The notes: generated by a model not told the origin, from the letters alone. 64,000 bases of DNA from Quillaja saponaria (GCA_029379385.1 CM055607.1:17546001-17610000), one strand, 5' to 3'. Positions 19,970 through 33,421 are shown, numbered from the stretch's first letter. Numbers and translations: made by a program.

Positions 19970-22517
19970 TATTGAACCTATAAATTACTTTTATCTAACA
20001 ACTGTCTTTATTCACATCTTTCATCAAATCATTGACCAAAGAATTACTCACTATTAACTAACAAGAATCTCTCTCACTAACAAATCATTGTTCCACAAAT
20101 TATCCATTCTAATTACATAATCACCGATCAATCATTGACCCAAAAATTTCAGCATTGATTATTTATTTTAATTGCACATAGCTACGTAATTTGTATAACT
20201 CCATTTTAGGTGTCATTAGGCTTGTATATCTCGTTCAAGTGCAGAAATAAACTTAATTCATATTGCTTTTATTTAAGTTTATATGGTAACAGAGCTATGT
20301 TATTAATATTCAATTTGCACGAACTTCGCGATTTAGGATGGAACAAATTTTGAAGTTACTATCTAATGAAGATATTTTATTGACCCTTTATATCGTTGAT
20401 TTCTCTATCTTATCATCACTTGACATGATCTTATCTATACCATGCAAATGCTCAATGAGTACATGAAGTCAACCCTGTCAGACACAAATGAAAGCTGCAC
20501 TTCAAATATTAATTATATTACTTAAAGTCAAAGGATTATCTTCTCTTCCTCTATCTCATTACAATTTCGTACTTTTTGTGACTCTGATTAACTACTTGTT
20601 GCATCACTCGGTCTTCTCTAGTTGGCTACTGCATATTTGTTTCCAATATTCCCATTTCTTGGAAAACTAAGAACAATCTACATTTTCTCGTTTCCTCTAC
20701 TAAGGAAGAATGCAAGTCTATGGCTTTAACAAACTTGTGAGCTTTAATGACTTTCTTATCTTCTTCATGACCTTGGTGTATCTTTTAAATATCCAATTCA
20801 ACTATACTGTGAAAATAAAGATGCATTATAGATTGCCATCAATCCAGTTTTTCATCATGAGAGTACCAAGTACATTGAAATTGACTGTCACATTATTCGA
20901 AAAAATTTACAAGTTGGTTATAATGAAACACATCATGTTCCTTCTACTCAATAATAGTAGATCTCTTCACCAAACCTTTAGGTTGTGATCAATTTCAAAT
21001 TTTTGTTTGCAAGTTAGGAATTCATGGCATTCATGCTTCAACTTGAGCAAGAATATTGATCGAAAAATTACTCTCACCTAATAACTCTCCCAATTCATAT
21101 CTCTCACCAAATCATATTCCATAAATTGCTCACCAAGAATCTTTTTCCTTTCACATTTCTCACCTTGAATCATTGACCCTCAATTATTTTTACTAATTAT
21201 GTAATTAACATTAACTCATTGACCCACAAATTCTTCCTACAAATTTTGACATCAGTTTTGCGTTAATTGCACATATTAAGCAATAAATTTGTGTTTTTTC
21301 GTTCTTAGGTGTCATTAGGCTTATATGTTAATATTGTACAAGTGCATTAATAAACTCAATTTAGTTGTCTCTCATTTAATTTTACATGGTATTAGATCTC
21401 ATTAAGTTTTTAATATCCTAGTTTGCACGGATTTCATAATTTATGATGGAACAAAATTTAAAGTTACTACATGATGAATGTATTTTACTTTATGACCCTT
21501 TTTCATATTGTTGACTAGTGGGTTAACTTCTTTATGTTACCATCACCCGATCAGCAATTATTTATTACATTCAAATGCTCATTCAATACACGAATCAACT
21601 CATCAGTCACGCATGCAAGTTGCACTTGGGATATTACATTACTTAACAGTCTACCCTGGGCAAGAGATCAACATTCTTTTCTTTCTCTAGCTCACTAAAA
21701 CGTCATGCTTTTGTTCACTCTGATTAAGCTACTTGTAGCATCACCCGGTGTTCTCTCAGAGGTCACTACATATTCATTGTCAACAGTCTTATTTGTTGGA
21801 AAACTAAGAAACAATAATGTTTCTCATTCCTCTGTTGAGGCGTACTATATGTATATAGCTTCAACAACTTATGAGCTTTAATGACTTTCTTATCTTCTTC
21901 ATTACCTTAGTGTATCTCTCAAGTCTCCAGCTCTACTATATTGTGACAATGAAGTTGCACCATGGATTGCCACCAATCTAGTTTTCCATGAGCATAGCAA
22001 ACACATTGACATTGTTGTCACCTTATTTTAGAAAAGATACGAGTTGGTCTCATTGAAGCACATAATATTCCTTCAACCTAGCAAGTTGTTGATCTTTTCA
22101 CTAACATTTATGCCATTATTAATTTCATAGTTTTGCTTGCAAGTTGGGCATTCATGACCTTCATGCTCTAACTTTAAGGGCAATATTGACCCAGAAATTA
22201 TTCTCACCTAACAGCTCTCTTTGTTCACATCTCTCACCTAATCATTAACCCATAAATTACTTTCACCATTTACTTCTAAGAATCTCTCTCTATTTATATC
22301 TCTCAACATCAATCATTAACCCATAAGTTACTTTTACTAATTACATAATCACCATTAAATCATTGACCTATAAATTTCAACATTAGTTATTATTTATTTT
22401 AGTTGCACATATCAAACTATGTAATTTGTATATCCCTTTTTATATGACATTATTTTTGTATATAAATATAGTACAAGGGCATGAATAAAATCTATAGTTT
22501 TCTTTCATTTATTTTAC
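19970..22517 (+). mobile_element. Copia-type LTR element, LTR-int-LTR-int-LTR tandem
   Basis: Three similar LTRs of about 315-335 bp lie at 19970-20283, 21054-21386 and 22184-22517. Two internal segments of about 770-800 bp (20284-21053, 21387-22183) separate them. After each of the first two LTRs is a decayed tRNA-Met-type primer site (TGGTAACAGAGC; TGGTATTAGATC). The ends of both internal segments resemble the C-terminal copia RNase H: 'CDNEV.PWIATNLVFHEHSKHID' is readable with stops at 21950-22010, and a DLFTK-like end follows. The internal parts thus join a gag-proximal leader directly to the RNase H end. I read this as a deletion derivative that became tandem by unequal LTR recombination. 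Confidence 0.7.
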
Positions 22518-23496
22518 ACCAAAAGATTACATAATTCTTATATTTGCATGCGCTTTTCAGTTTTGCACTTGAAATCCCATGACAATATTGAAACTATTGT
22601 GAACACGCATTTTCTTAATATACATGAAATCTAAGTTTTACAACAATTCCTACAATGTACTAATTTTTAGCCTATTATGATCCTTCGCTAACCCTAAAAT
22701 CTTTTAATTTTCATTGTAGGTTATAATTTTCATTTGATTGAAAGATATAACCTTGACTAACAATTCTTAACCAGATAACCTTGGTGGTGGTAGGTTTCTC
22801 AAAATAGTGTTCATTTTAAAATTGTTTCCCCATCTTTGAAAATATGATTTTCTGGAAAGAATGACAATCAAACCAACAAGTTTTCCCACCCAAAAAGTAT
22901 AAGGCATCCTAATCTATCATCGGTATTCCACCCAGAAAGTATACCATATGTAGGGAAGCTACTAATCATTCCTAAAATGACTAATTTCATATAAAAATTT
23001 TGTATTTGAGATTTATCATCTCTTTCAACTTGTCTAATAAAATGCTTAGGTGTCCATTTAAATTTTTCCTTAATGCTTCAGACCATGAATGGTCAAGAAC
23101 AAAATATTCTCTTTCTTGCACGTGTCTAGTGGTAAATTATATGAAGTGACAAACATTGGTGAATTAACAAGAAGGCTTGCATATTATGTGTTGAGGGTGC
23201 AAGTTTAACATTTAGTTTTTCTTGTTTTCACTATAAATGAGTATCATCAAAGTGTTTTCACATCTCACGGTCTAATGGGTGGATGACCATATCTAGCTTT
23301 TCACTTTTACTTATCTTGTGTCATCTCATGTGCTTTTCAATAGAAACAGATATCGAGTTTTTGAAACCTCATGGTGATTGGAATATAAGACAAGATTTTG
23401 TATGCCATTTTGTTTTTACCCTTAATTCGAATTGGGGATGGTCATAAATGCTATAATATTTTTATTCTTAGTTATATCATAGTACAAATGACATTG
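22518..23496. other. Intergenic, nothing recognised
   Basis: About 1 kb of AT-rich sequence between the copia array and the Athila-like element. No ORF, terminal repeat or known motif was identified. Confidence 0.5.
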
Positions 23497-23501
23497 ATGC
23501 T

Positions 23502-24490
23502 TGATAACTCTGTAAAATAAAGTTATTTCATTACACTTTTGATTCCTAATTTGTGCTAAATCCTTGAATTTAGATTTAGATTTTATTTAAAATTAGTATT
23601 TTGAGTATAGTCTAGTTTATTTAGGAGTTTGAAATGTTTTAATTAAATTATGAGTAGTTTTTGTTTATTTAATTATTTAATTTGTTTTCAAGTGTTTGAG
23701 TGCTATCCTAATCCAAAACAAAGAGGGAATCATTAAAGGTTTGTGTCACGGCATGAAGTATCTGAGAGCCACTACACCAAAGAAGTAAATTAAAGGCTCA
23801 AGATAGAGAGCACTATGCTGCAGTGTGATATACATGAGGCCATGTCGCCATACTCCCGAGATTTTCAAGGACCAAGTCATAGATTAAGGCCCTACAATGC
23901 CATATCAAGGGACACTACAACGCCTTATCAGTTAAAAATCAAGTAACAAGTCAAAGAAGGCGGCGTCGCAACACCATAAAGGAAGAGTCCGCAACACCCA
24001 GATTGAATATGACTTCGTTGGCAAACAAAAGTGATGGTGCCGCAATGCTATGTGTAAGTATGCCACGGAACGATGAGGCAGAGTCCTATAAGGACTAAAT
24101 AGAGGCTGTGCCGTCGCATCGCCAAGGAAGGAAGCGCCGTAGCATTGTTTCGTGTTATCAAGAACTCCTAGTTTTATTAAACTATGAGGCAAAAGCCTAT
24201 AAAAGGAGGTGAAGGCTGGGGGTTTCAAAGCACATATGAGTAATTGTAAGATATTTAATAAGGAGTTTGTGGAGACTCGTAGCTTGACAACTCTAGTTTT
24301 CTACCTTTCATCTTCTTATTTTCTTCATTAGTTGTATTGATCTTTTCAACTATGTTGTTGTTTTCAATAGCTCGTATGGAGTAGTTTTATTCTAGGGTTG
24401 CAATTGACTCACATGTAGCCTATATGGCCCTTGATTTAATTTAATAGATGCTTAGTTTCCAATTGCTCTTGCGTTACTAAATTCGTGTCA
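23502..24490 (+). repeat. 5' LTR of the Athila-like element (internally deleted)
   Basis: 989 bp, starting TGATAACTCTG and ending TTCGTGTCA. It aligns with the 3' LTR, including the TATA motif (CCTATAAAAGG, about 24196). It lacks about 574 bp of the U5 side, with the junction near 24466 beside 'ccaattgct'. Confidence 0.9.
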
Positions 24491-24496
24491 ATTTTT

Positions 24497-24514
24497 TGGC
24501 ACCGTTGCCTAAGA
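24497..24514 (+). promoter_or_regulatory. Primer binding site
   Basis: TGGCACCGTTGCCTAAG lies six bases inside the 5' LTR. It is a slightly mutated form of the TGGCGCCGTTGCC site typical of Athila-type elements. Confidence 0.8.
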
Positions 24515-24522
24515 ACTATTTC

Positions 24523-25503
24523 TACTTTAATCATTAATATTAATATAAGCATATTTAGTTCTAATTCAAGCTCTTATTTTCTGTAATTTTAGGTGAATAT
24601 TTGACAATGCATGTGACAAATCTAAAACTTGGAACTAGTACCTTTTAATCCCAAGATAAATAAATAAATAAATAAAAACCTTTCAAAGGCTTAGAAGAGC
24701 CCAAGTTTCGAGAGACTCAAAAGTGAAGGCTGAACAAAATCAAGAACTTGAATCTTAGTCCTTAGGAGATTATGTTGTCCTTTTGGTGCAAGGACTCCAT
24801 TAAAGAATCTAAAGGCCAACTATTGATGCAAATAACTTTGAAATTAAGCCAAACACAATCCAAATGATACAACAATCCGCTTAGTTTGGTGGCCTACCAA
24901 GCGATGATCTGATGCACATCTAGTGACATTCTTGGAGTTATGCAACACATTTAAGTATAACAGCATCTCTAATGATGTTATCTCTTAAGGATTTTTCCTT
25001 TCTTACTCTAAGATAAGGTACTTTAATCATTAATATTAATAGAAGCATTTTTAGTTCTAATTCAAGCTCTTATTTTCTGTAATTTTAGGTGAATATTTGA
25101 CATTGCATGCGACAACCCCAAAACTTGGAAATAGTACCTGTTGATCCCGAGATTAAAAAAAAACCTTTTGAAGGCTTACAAGAGCCCAAGTTTCGAAAGA
25201 CTCAAAAGCGATAGCTAAACAAAATCAAGAACCTAGACCTTAGTCCTTGAGGGATTATGCTATCTTTTTGGTGCAAGGACTCCACTAAAGCATCTAAAGG
25301 CTAACTATTATTGCAAATAACTTTGAGATTAAGCCTGGCACAATCAGAATGATACAACAATCTACTCTGTTTGGTAGCCTACCAAGAGACAAGATGATGC
25401 ATATCTAGTGACATTCTTGGAGTTGTGCGACACATTTAAGTATAATGGCATCTCTAATAATGTTATCTCTTAAGACTTTTTCCTTTTTCACTCAGAGATA
25501 AGG
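24523..25503 (+). repeat. ~490-bp tandem duplication in the Athila leader
   Basis: 24523-25018 and 25019-25503 are direct tandem copies. Both start 'tactttaatcattaatattaat' and end '...gataagg'. Numerous substitutions and small indels show that the duplication is old. It lies between the primer site and the gag-coding segment. Confidence 0.85.
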
Positions 25504-25559
25504 TAAAAATTTATCTTTACTCATTACCACCTAATTATATTACTACATGGTCGGATATG

Positions 25560-27013
25560 GTATAAAAATTTATGGCAAAATGTTTTCCTCCCACCAAGAC
25601 TGCTTTGTTGAGGAATGAGATCACCTCATTCCTTTAATATGTTCAAGAATCTCTCTATGAGGATTAAGAGATATATAAACATTTGCAGCAAAAGTACCCT
25701 CATCATGACATTCCCAAGTGGCTGCAAATTCACACTTTCTACAATGATTTGGTAAGCCAAACTAGAACTACAATTGATGTTGCCGTTGAAGGTGCTTTGA
25801 TGGGTAAATCCATAGATGATGCTTATGACCTTTTGGAAGAGATGACTTCAAACAATTACCAATGGTCATCCGCAAGGTTAAAATCCCAAATAGTTATTGA
25901 AGTGCATGAACTAGATGCCATCACTGCCATAATGGCATAAGTGGTTGGATTAGTAAAAAAGTTTGGCGACCTTGGGGTGCAACAAATTCCTAAAGCTATT
26001 GCTATGGTTTGTGAAGCTTGTGGTGAAGGTCACTAAATTGACCAATACCTAAATACTGAAATAGTGCAATATGTGGCTAATTTCAACCGATAGAAAACTC
26101 TTATTTTAACACCTATAATTCGAGGTAGAGAAATCATCCAAACTTTGGTTTTTCCAACCAAGGTGCATCCAATGCTACAAAACCTAACTTTTGACCAAGC
26201 AAGCAGCCCCTGAAAAGAAGCCTTCTTTGGAAGACATGTTTATGCAATACATGTCTAGAACCGACACAATAATTCAAAGCCAATTAGCATCTTTCAGGAC
26301 TCTAGAGATACAAATTGGCCAGCTAGCCAATGTATTAACAAATTGACCTCAAGATGCCCTTCCTAATGACATTGAGACCAATCCAAGGAAGGAAAATAGA
26401 GAGCATTGCAAGGTAATTACCTTTTGAAGTGACAAAGAATTGGAAAAGCCAAAGAAAAATACTGAAGTCGAGGCTCCTAATAAAACAATTGAAGAACAAT
26501 TGCCAATTGAGAAAAAAGGAAGAAAAGTACAAGCTGAACCACCAAAACCAACTCCATCTCTTTGGTTCACTCAAAGGTTCCAAAAACAAAATATTGACAA
26601 ATAATTCTAGAATTTTCTGGACGTGATCAAGAAGCTCCACATAAAGATACCATTCATCGAATATCTTGAACAAATGTCAAGTTATGCGAAATTTATGAAG
26701 GACATTTTGTCCAAGAAGAAGAAACTTGGTGACTACGAAACATTAATACTAACTGAAGAATGTAGTGCCATAATTCAAAAGAAGCTCTCTGTTAAAGTAA
26801 AAGATTCAGGTAGCTTTACTAGCCCTTGCACTATAGGCATAAAATAATTTTCTAAGGCACTTTATGACTTAGGTGCTAATATTAATTTTATATCTTTATC
26901 AATCTACCAAAGATTAGTAATAGAGGAAGTAAAACCCACTTCTGTCACTCTACAATTAGTCAATAGATCACGCACATATCCTAAGAAAATTGTAGAGGAT
27001 ATTCTTATTAAGG
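25560..27013 (+). pseudogene. Athila-like gag and start of protease (decayed)
   Basis: The open part at 25683-25940 contains HDIPKWLQIHTFYNDL and YDLLEEMTSNNYQW, typical of Athila-type gag. The remainder to 26850 is lysine/glutamate-rich and broken by stops. From about 26860 comes the beginning of an aspartic-protease-like segment (YDLGANINFISL), in which the active-site D-S/T-G triad reads DLGA. Coding is interrupted at 27018 by the nested TRIM. Confidence 0.75.
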
Positions 27014-27895
27014 TAGATTATTAAGAATATAATATTATTGTATTGTGTAGTCCCACATTGTTTAAATGTGGAAGTTTGTTTTATTATTTACTATAAATAA
27101 AGCTTATGGGTGTAGGCTTTGAGATATCAATCAAGGCCACAATCATTTCCTTATTCTATTTTATTTAACATGGTATCAGAGCGGGTTTGAAACCCAAGCC
27201 CGATCTTGGCCCTATTTCCAAAAAAAAAAAAAAAAAAAAAACCCTAGTCTTCTCTTTCTTTTATCTAGCCGCCACATGAAGAAAAAAAAAGGGCTTTGCA
27301 GCCAGCTATCATTAAGCCTAGTTATTTCTTCCATTCAAGCCTTTTTTTTTTTTTCTATCCCTAATTATCTCTTTCATCTAAAAGACGGCTCACTCCCCTT
27401 TTTCTTTTCAAGCCTATTTAGGGTTTGACGGCTTCAAGAGTTTGATAGTTCAACAGTACCTTCATGAACTTCTCGTTGTGTCTCTTTCCAGCGATGCTCT
27501 TTTTATTTTTCTGGAAAATCCCATTGTGCGTTTTTCCAACTGTGTTTTTTTTATTTTTCTAGAAAATCCGGATGTGTCTCTTTCCAGCCAATACAAGTAC
27601 TATTCATGGGTACTAGTATGTTCATCAAATGGATTGAAGCTTCACATAGATTGTTGTAAGTAAAAGGGAGTGTTGAGATTGGTAATTGGGTTTTATTTGT
27701 ATAAGATTGATCATTATACTCTCCATCTTGAGGGAGAGTATTAAGAATATAATATTATTGTATTGTATAGTCCCACATTGTTTAAATGTGGAAGTCTGTT
27801 TTATTATTTACTATAAATAAAGCTTATGGGTGTAGGCTTCGAGATATCAATTAATGTCACAATCTTTTCCTTATTCTATTTTATTTAACATAGAT
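27014..27895 (+). mobile_element. TRIM (small non-autonomous LTR element) nested in protease
   Basis: The element is 27019-27890 (872 bp), flanked by TAGAT duplications at 27014-27018 and 27891-27895. Its two 152-bp LTRs (27019-27170, 27739-27890) differ at about seven positions. A perfect tRNA-iMet-type primer site TGGTATCAGAGC follows the first LTR (27171). A polypurine tract (CTTGAGGGAGAG, 27727-27738) precedes the second. The interior has poly-A and T-rich runs and no significant ORF. Removing the element and one TAGAT rejoins the host protease frame (KVD to KLIFP). Confidence 0.93.
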
Positions 27896-29852
27896 AAATT
27901 AATCTTCCCTACTAATTCTATACTATTTGACATGGAAGAAGATAGAAAAGTACCTATTATCTTAGGAAGACATTACTTAGAAACAGGGAGGACACTAACT
28001 GATGTCCAAAAGAGTGAACTCACTATGAAAATAAATGATAAATAGGCTAAATTTATTTATTTATTTATTTTTTTAAATCTATGAAATTTCCTCTAGAACA
28101 TGATGAGTGCTTTGCATTAGATGTAGTAAATAATATTACACTAAGAAGTGTTTTTAGAAAACTATCCAAATAACCTTCTTGAAGTTTCTTTAATTTCTTA
28201 CACTAATAAGATGATGATGAGTTTATTGATGTACGAAGTTCTTGGACGAGTCACCATATTTACCTAGAACAAATTTCAAATTTGAAAACCTGGACATCCC
28301 ACCATCTACTTCTTTGGGGTCCAAACCCTCAACTGAAGAATCACCCACCTTGGAGCTCAAGCCATTGCCTACTCATTTAAGGTATACTTTTCTTGGTTCT
28401 TCTTCTACTTTACCTGTTATTATTTCTACATCTCTCACTAACATACAGGAAGTCAAGCTCCTTTATGTGTTGAAAGAACACAATAATTCATTGGGATGGA
28501 CTATTGCTAATATAAAAGGTATAAACCCAATTATGAAGGAGGTGATGAAGAAAGAAATTATAAAGTGGTTGGATGCGGGCATAATCTATCTAATCTCAGA
28601 TAGCTCATGTGCAAGTCTAATCCAATGTAAGCCAAAGAAAGAGGTATAACTATCATTGCTAATGCAAAGAAACACACTCATTCCAACAAGAACTATGACA
28701 AGTTTAAGGGTATGCATGGACTATCGTAAGCTGAATAAGGCCACAAGGAATGTTCACTTCCTCTTTCTATTCATAGATCAAATGTTAGACTAGTTGGCAG
28801 TTAAGGAATTATATTGCTTTCTAGATGGTTATTCATGGTATAACTAGATTGCTATAGCCCAGAGAATCAAGAAAATAACACTTTTACTTGCCCTTATGAC
28901 ACCTTTTATCTTTAGAATGTTGCCTTTTGATCTTTACAATGTCCTCGTTACCATTCAAAGGTGTATGATGACCATATTCACCAATATGATGGAGCAAGGC
29001 CTTGAGGTTTTTAGGGATGAATTTTCTATTTTTGGTGATACATATGATGCATGTCTCCATAAACTTAATTGTGTGCTTAAATGATATGAAAAGACCAACT
29101 TAGTCTTAAATTGGGAAAAATGCCACTTCAAGGTATAAGAAGATATAGTTCTAGGACATAGGATGTCTAGTATGGGGATAAAAGTAGATAGAGCTAAAAT
29201 TGAAACTATAGAAAAACTAACTGCCCCTAATTCTATAAAAGGAATTAGAAGCTTTCTAGGCCATGAAGGCTTCTATAAGAGATTCCTAAAATATTTCTCT
29301 TGAATTTATAAACCTCTTTGTAATCTCCTAGAAAAGGATAGCCCATTTAACTTTGATAATACATGTCTAGTTGGTTGTTAGAGTTGAAAAAAAAAGTTAA
29401 TATATGCCCTAATAATTGTTATCCCTAATTTGTGTCTACCCTTTGAATTAATGTGTGACGCTAGTGACTTTGTGGTAGATGCAGTCTTAGGACAGCTTAA
29501 GGAAAAGATTTTTCACTCTATTTATTATGCTAATAAGACATTAACTGATGCCCAATTGAACTATACCACAACTGAAAAATAGTTGTTAGCAGTAGTGTTT
29601 GCTTTTGATAAATTTTGTTCTTACCTTATTAGAATTGAAGTTATTTTTTATATTGATTACTCTGCTATGAAGTGTTTGATTGATAAGAAAGATATAAAGT
29701 CTAGGTTGATAAGGTGGATTCTGTTGCCACAAGAGTTTGACTTAGAAATTAGAGACCGAAAAGGCACCAAAAACCAAGTGACTGATCACCTATCAAGGCT
29801 AGAAAGGGAAGACAAGGTGGCTGAACCCACAATAATAAATAAGACCATCTAG
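27896..29852 (+). pseudogene. Athila-like protease end, reverse transcriptase and RNase H
   Basis: 27896-28045 ends the protease-like domain (ILFDMEEDRKVPIILGRHYL). 28242-28649 gives the RT N-terminus (KEHNNSLGWTIANIKGI; later DAGIIYLISDS). 28896-29084 carries RT core motifs (FRMLPFDLYN..., then EVFRDEFSIFG). The catalytic FxDD box reads FRDE, so the enzyme would be inactive even without the frame breaks. 29583-29852 matches RNase H and its tether ([21 protein letters not shown]). In-frame stops and indels separate all pieces. Confidence 0.85.
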
Positions 29853-29984
29853 GATGTACCACTCTTCCAAGTTGTTAACTTTGTCAACTATTTAGTTGGC
29901 AAAGTCTTTCCTTCTAAAATTAATTCTTAACAAAAGAAAAAGTTTTTCAATGATGTTAAATATTTTGTATGGGATGACTCGTTC

Positions 29985-31099
29985 TTGTTTAAGCATTGTG
30001 CTAATCAGGTTTTAAGAAGGTGTGTTCTGGAGGAGGAAATTGAGAGCATACTTCACTATTGTGATTATTCAGAGTATGAAGGAAACTTTGGAAAGAATAG
30101 AATAGTTGCAAAAGTGCTAAAATTAGGTTTTTATCGACCTACTTTATTTGAGGACACTAATGAATTTATTTCCAAATGTGACAGGTGCCAAAGAATGGGC
30201 AATATCTCTAGGAAGAATAAGATGTCATTCAACAACATTTTAGAGGTTGAATTGTTTGATGTATGGAGGATGGACTTCATAGGTCCATTCATATCCTCAT
30301 ACACCAACCAATACATCCTTGTTTCTATGAACTACGTCTCCAAGTGGGTTGAGCCATTGTCATGCCAACTAATGACTCCAAAGTCATGACAAGATTCCTC
30401 AAGAAGAAGATCTTCACACGCTTTGGCACATCTCAAGCCATTATTAGTGATAGAGGGTCTCATTTTTGCAATAAAAAATTAGGGGCCCATCTTGCTAAAT
30501 ATGGAGTGACGCACAATGTGGTACCAATATACCATCCATAATCAAGTGGGTAAGTTATGGTTTCCAATCGAAAGATAAAAAGGATATTAGAGAAGATGGT
30601 ATGTCCTTCTAAGAAGGACTGCGTCCAAAAATTTTATGATGTATTGTGGACATACCGTACAGCCTACAAGACTCCTTTAGGTATGCCTCCATGTCGGCTA
30701 GTTTTTGGCAAAGCTTGCCATCTACTGGTTGAGTTGTAACATAATGCCTACTAGGCCATCAAGAAGCTCAACTTTGATCTTACAGCAACGGGTGAGAAAA
30801 AGCTTCTCCAACTAAATGAAATGGATGAATTTCGTCTTTATGCCAATGAGAATGCCAAAATTTAGAAAGAGAAAACCAAAAAGTTGCATGATCAAAGGAT
30901 TGTTGAACGTCGCTTTGTGTCAAGTCAACAAGTCTTATTGTTCAACTCTCAGTTGAGACTTTTCCTGGGAAAACTCAAGTCCAAGTGGTCTAGTCCATTC
31001 ACCATCTCTAAAGTATTTCCATACGGAGCTATGAAATTGACTACCACTAATCCCCATAAGACATTCAAAGTGAATGGACAACGGCTGAAACATTATTAG
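29985..31099 (+). pseudogene. Athila-like integrase (decayed)
   Basis: 29985-30389 has the zinc-binding segment (H-C spaced, ending CDRCQRMG) and the start of the catalytic core (WRMDFIGPF). 30557-30739 continues the core ([22 protein letters not shown]). 30884-31099 is the C-terminal domain (LKSKWSSPFTISKVFPYGA). Stops and frameshifts interrupt it between these pieces. Confidence 0.85.
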
Positions 31100-32539
31100 G
31101 GGAGGAAAAATTGATTACTAACATACCTCCAGTCTACCTTGATGATGCTACTTGAGAATAACTAAATCAAGCCGAGAACTTTAAACCAAGCACTTCTTGG
31201 GAGGCAACTCAAGTTCTTAAATCTTTTTCTTTAATTTATTTCAGTTAATTTTATTTCTAAGCTTTAAAACTCACTCAGCCATTGCCTTTATTTGTTTAGG
31301 AAGAAGCTAAGGGCCAAAAATTCAACCAGAAACCATAGTGCCACAACGTCCAATATGCCCACGCCGTAAGTGCCCCATACTAAGCTATCAGGTAACTTAA
31401 CCAAAGAACTTTACACTACAACATATATCATTGCATGCCGTGGTGTCCATTTTTCAAACCCCAGGTAAGTAACTCAAAAGCTTAGATGTTATAGCCTCCC
31501 ATAACCCCACGCCGAGGAGTTCACAAACCCAGAAAAATGAATTGAAGTTAGAAAGCTTAACACTGCGGCTCCCAAGCCATGGACACTGCAGCGCACCCAG
31601 AATAAAAATTTTAGGTTTTACATGAAGAGGATTGCATCGCAGCTCCCAATACTAGACGCCACGGCTTCATGTCTCGTGCTTTGAAATTTCAAAATTTTAT
31701 GGCTAGCAGTCGCGGAGCTCAATCGGGATTTCCCTTTTTAAAACAAAAAATAAGAATCCCCTACTACTCTCTTTCTCAAGTTAGACTTTCAGCCCATAAT
31801 CTCTGTATAATTCACTCACCCATTCATGTTCTTTGTCGCTTTCTTGCGAATTTCGAACTATACAAGTAAGTTTTTTATACCTCTTTTATGAAATTCGTTT
31901 TTATGTCAACAAAGCATGATTGTGCAAAGTTGATAAACATATATGCTTAGTTCCTTGGGTTAGGTGATTATTTTGGATTTATCATGAATTTTTGTATATT
32001 GACTTTAGTTGAGGGTACGTGGGGGTTACAGTTTGTGTTAAAAGTGTATACTCACATGGTTATTGAATTGTTTTTGTGGCTTGCGTATTTATTGTGATTA
32101 AATCTCTTCCCTATTTCTTTTCTTAGTTAATTGGATTAAATTGTATAATATAGTTTATGAAGTAAGTTTAGGGGTGGCTTAAAAATTGCTAATGGGGATT
32201 GGTTGGGTTGATTTTGCCTGAGTTTATTATGCCTGAGTTGACTTATGCATTATTGTTGCCATATGGGTTTGAGAACTTTTGTTAAATTGCTGAGCTGTGG
32301 TTGACATGTTGATGGAACAATTGTGAGGTTTAGGTTATGTTATTTCTGCAAGTTTGAAAGGCACCCAATCCCCCTCACATTGCCACTGCCCCTACACCTC
32401 GTTATGACATAACCAAATAGACGTCTCACAAGGCAGAAGGCATATATAGAACACACTTGGTGAACAAGAGCACAGTGCAACAATGAGGGTTTGCATTAAT
32501 AAGGATGTACTTCCCCTTTATCCTTTTGATCATTGTTAC

Positions 32540-33421
32540 ACGATAGTGGGGAAGCTATGAGAGATACCATAAGTTGCGATCGTACCTTTGGTCTGGGAGT
32601 TTTTTTCCAATAGCCTAGAGGAGGTTGATAGGCGTGCATTTGTGCGTGACAAGATGGTAACATTTAACAGCAAGACCATCAACAACTATTATGAGGTCCT
32701 AAGCTTTGAAGAGGATGACAAATGTGTGACTTATGCACGGGGACAAGTCAATTACACTGAGGTGATTGGCGAATTATGTTACCCTAGCTCCCGTTGGAAG
32801 ATTACAAATAGGGAGTCGATCCACTTAGAGCAAGCCACGTAGAAGCGATGTCTTAGGCTTGGTACTACTTGATCCTTGCTAATCTATTACCGAGTGTACA
32901 TGCAAGCAATGTCACCAAGGATAGAGCACTCTTGCTCTATGCCATTATGAAAGGTAAGTCTTTTTGATATTGGAAAGGTTAGTCATAGTGCTATATTGTA
33001 GAATGGGAATGGCAGGAACCTGGGCCTTTGGTTCCCATCACTGATGATGGAGTTATGCCATTTGCTGGGGTCTAATGGGATAGCAATGAAGAGATAAAGT
33101 ATCCAAAGAACCCCATCGATGATAATTAATTAAGAAGTTCCTATAAAGGAACCATGAGGCCGGTGAGAGCAATGCAGCAGCTCTAGCATATCTTGAGCCC
33201 ATAAACATTCTATCCCTTACATTGGGTCAACGTATTTCACGCTAGAGGCACATGATGCAGAGCAATGGCAGTGCAATAACCAGATGATACAGCAGAATAA
33301 TCAATTCCTATAGGAGTTGATGCTTGAGAAGGGGATGGATGCAAGCACATTCCCTCCATGCCCGGATCAACCTACTTGTCCTCATCCGAAGGTTGACGAG
33401 GAAATCAATTTCAATGAATGA
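32540..33421 (+). pseudogene. Env-like/plant transposon ORF of Athila element (decayed)
   Basis: The open segment 32588-32842 (VWEFFSNSLEE; RDKMVTFNSKTINNYYEV) resembles the ORF that lies 3' of integrase in Athila-type elements, sometimes called env-like. Coding traces continue with stops to a terminus near 33421. No reliable signal peptide or membrane segment is visible. It is described only as a remnant. Confidence 0.55.

Noticed and set aside
23932..24228. Minus-strand ORF of 98 codons
   Set aside because: It lies within the 5' LTR of the Athila-like element, antisense; chance ORF.
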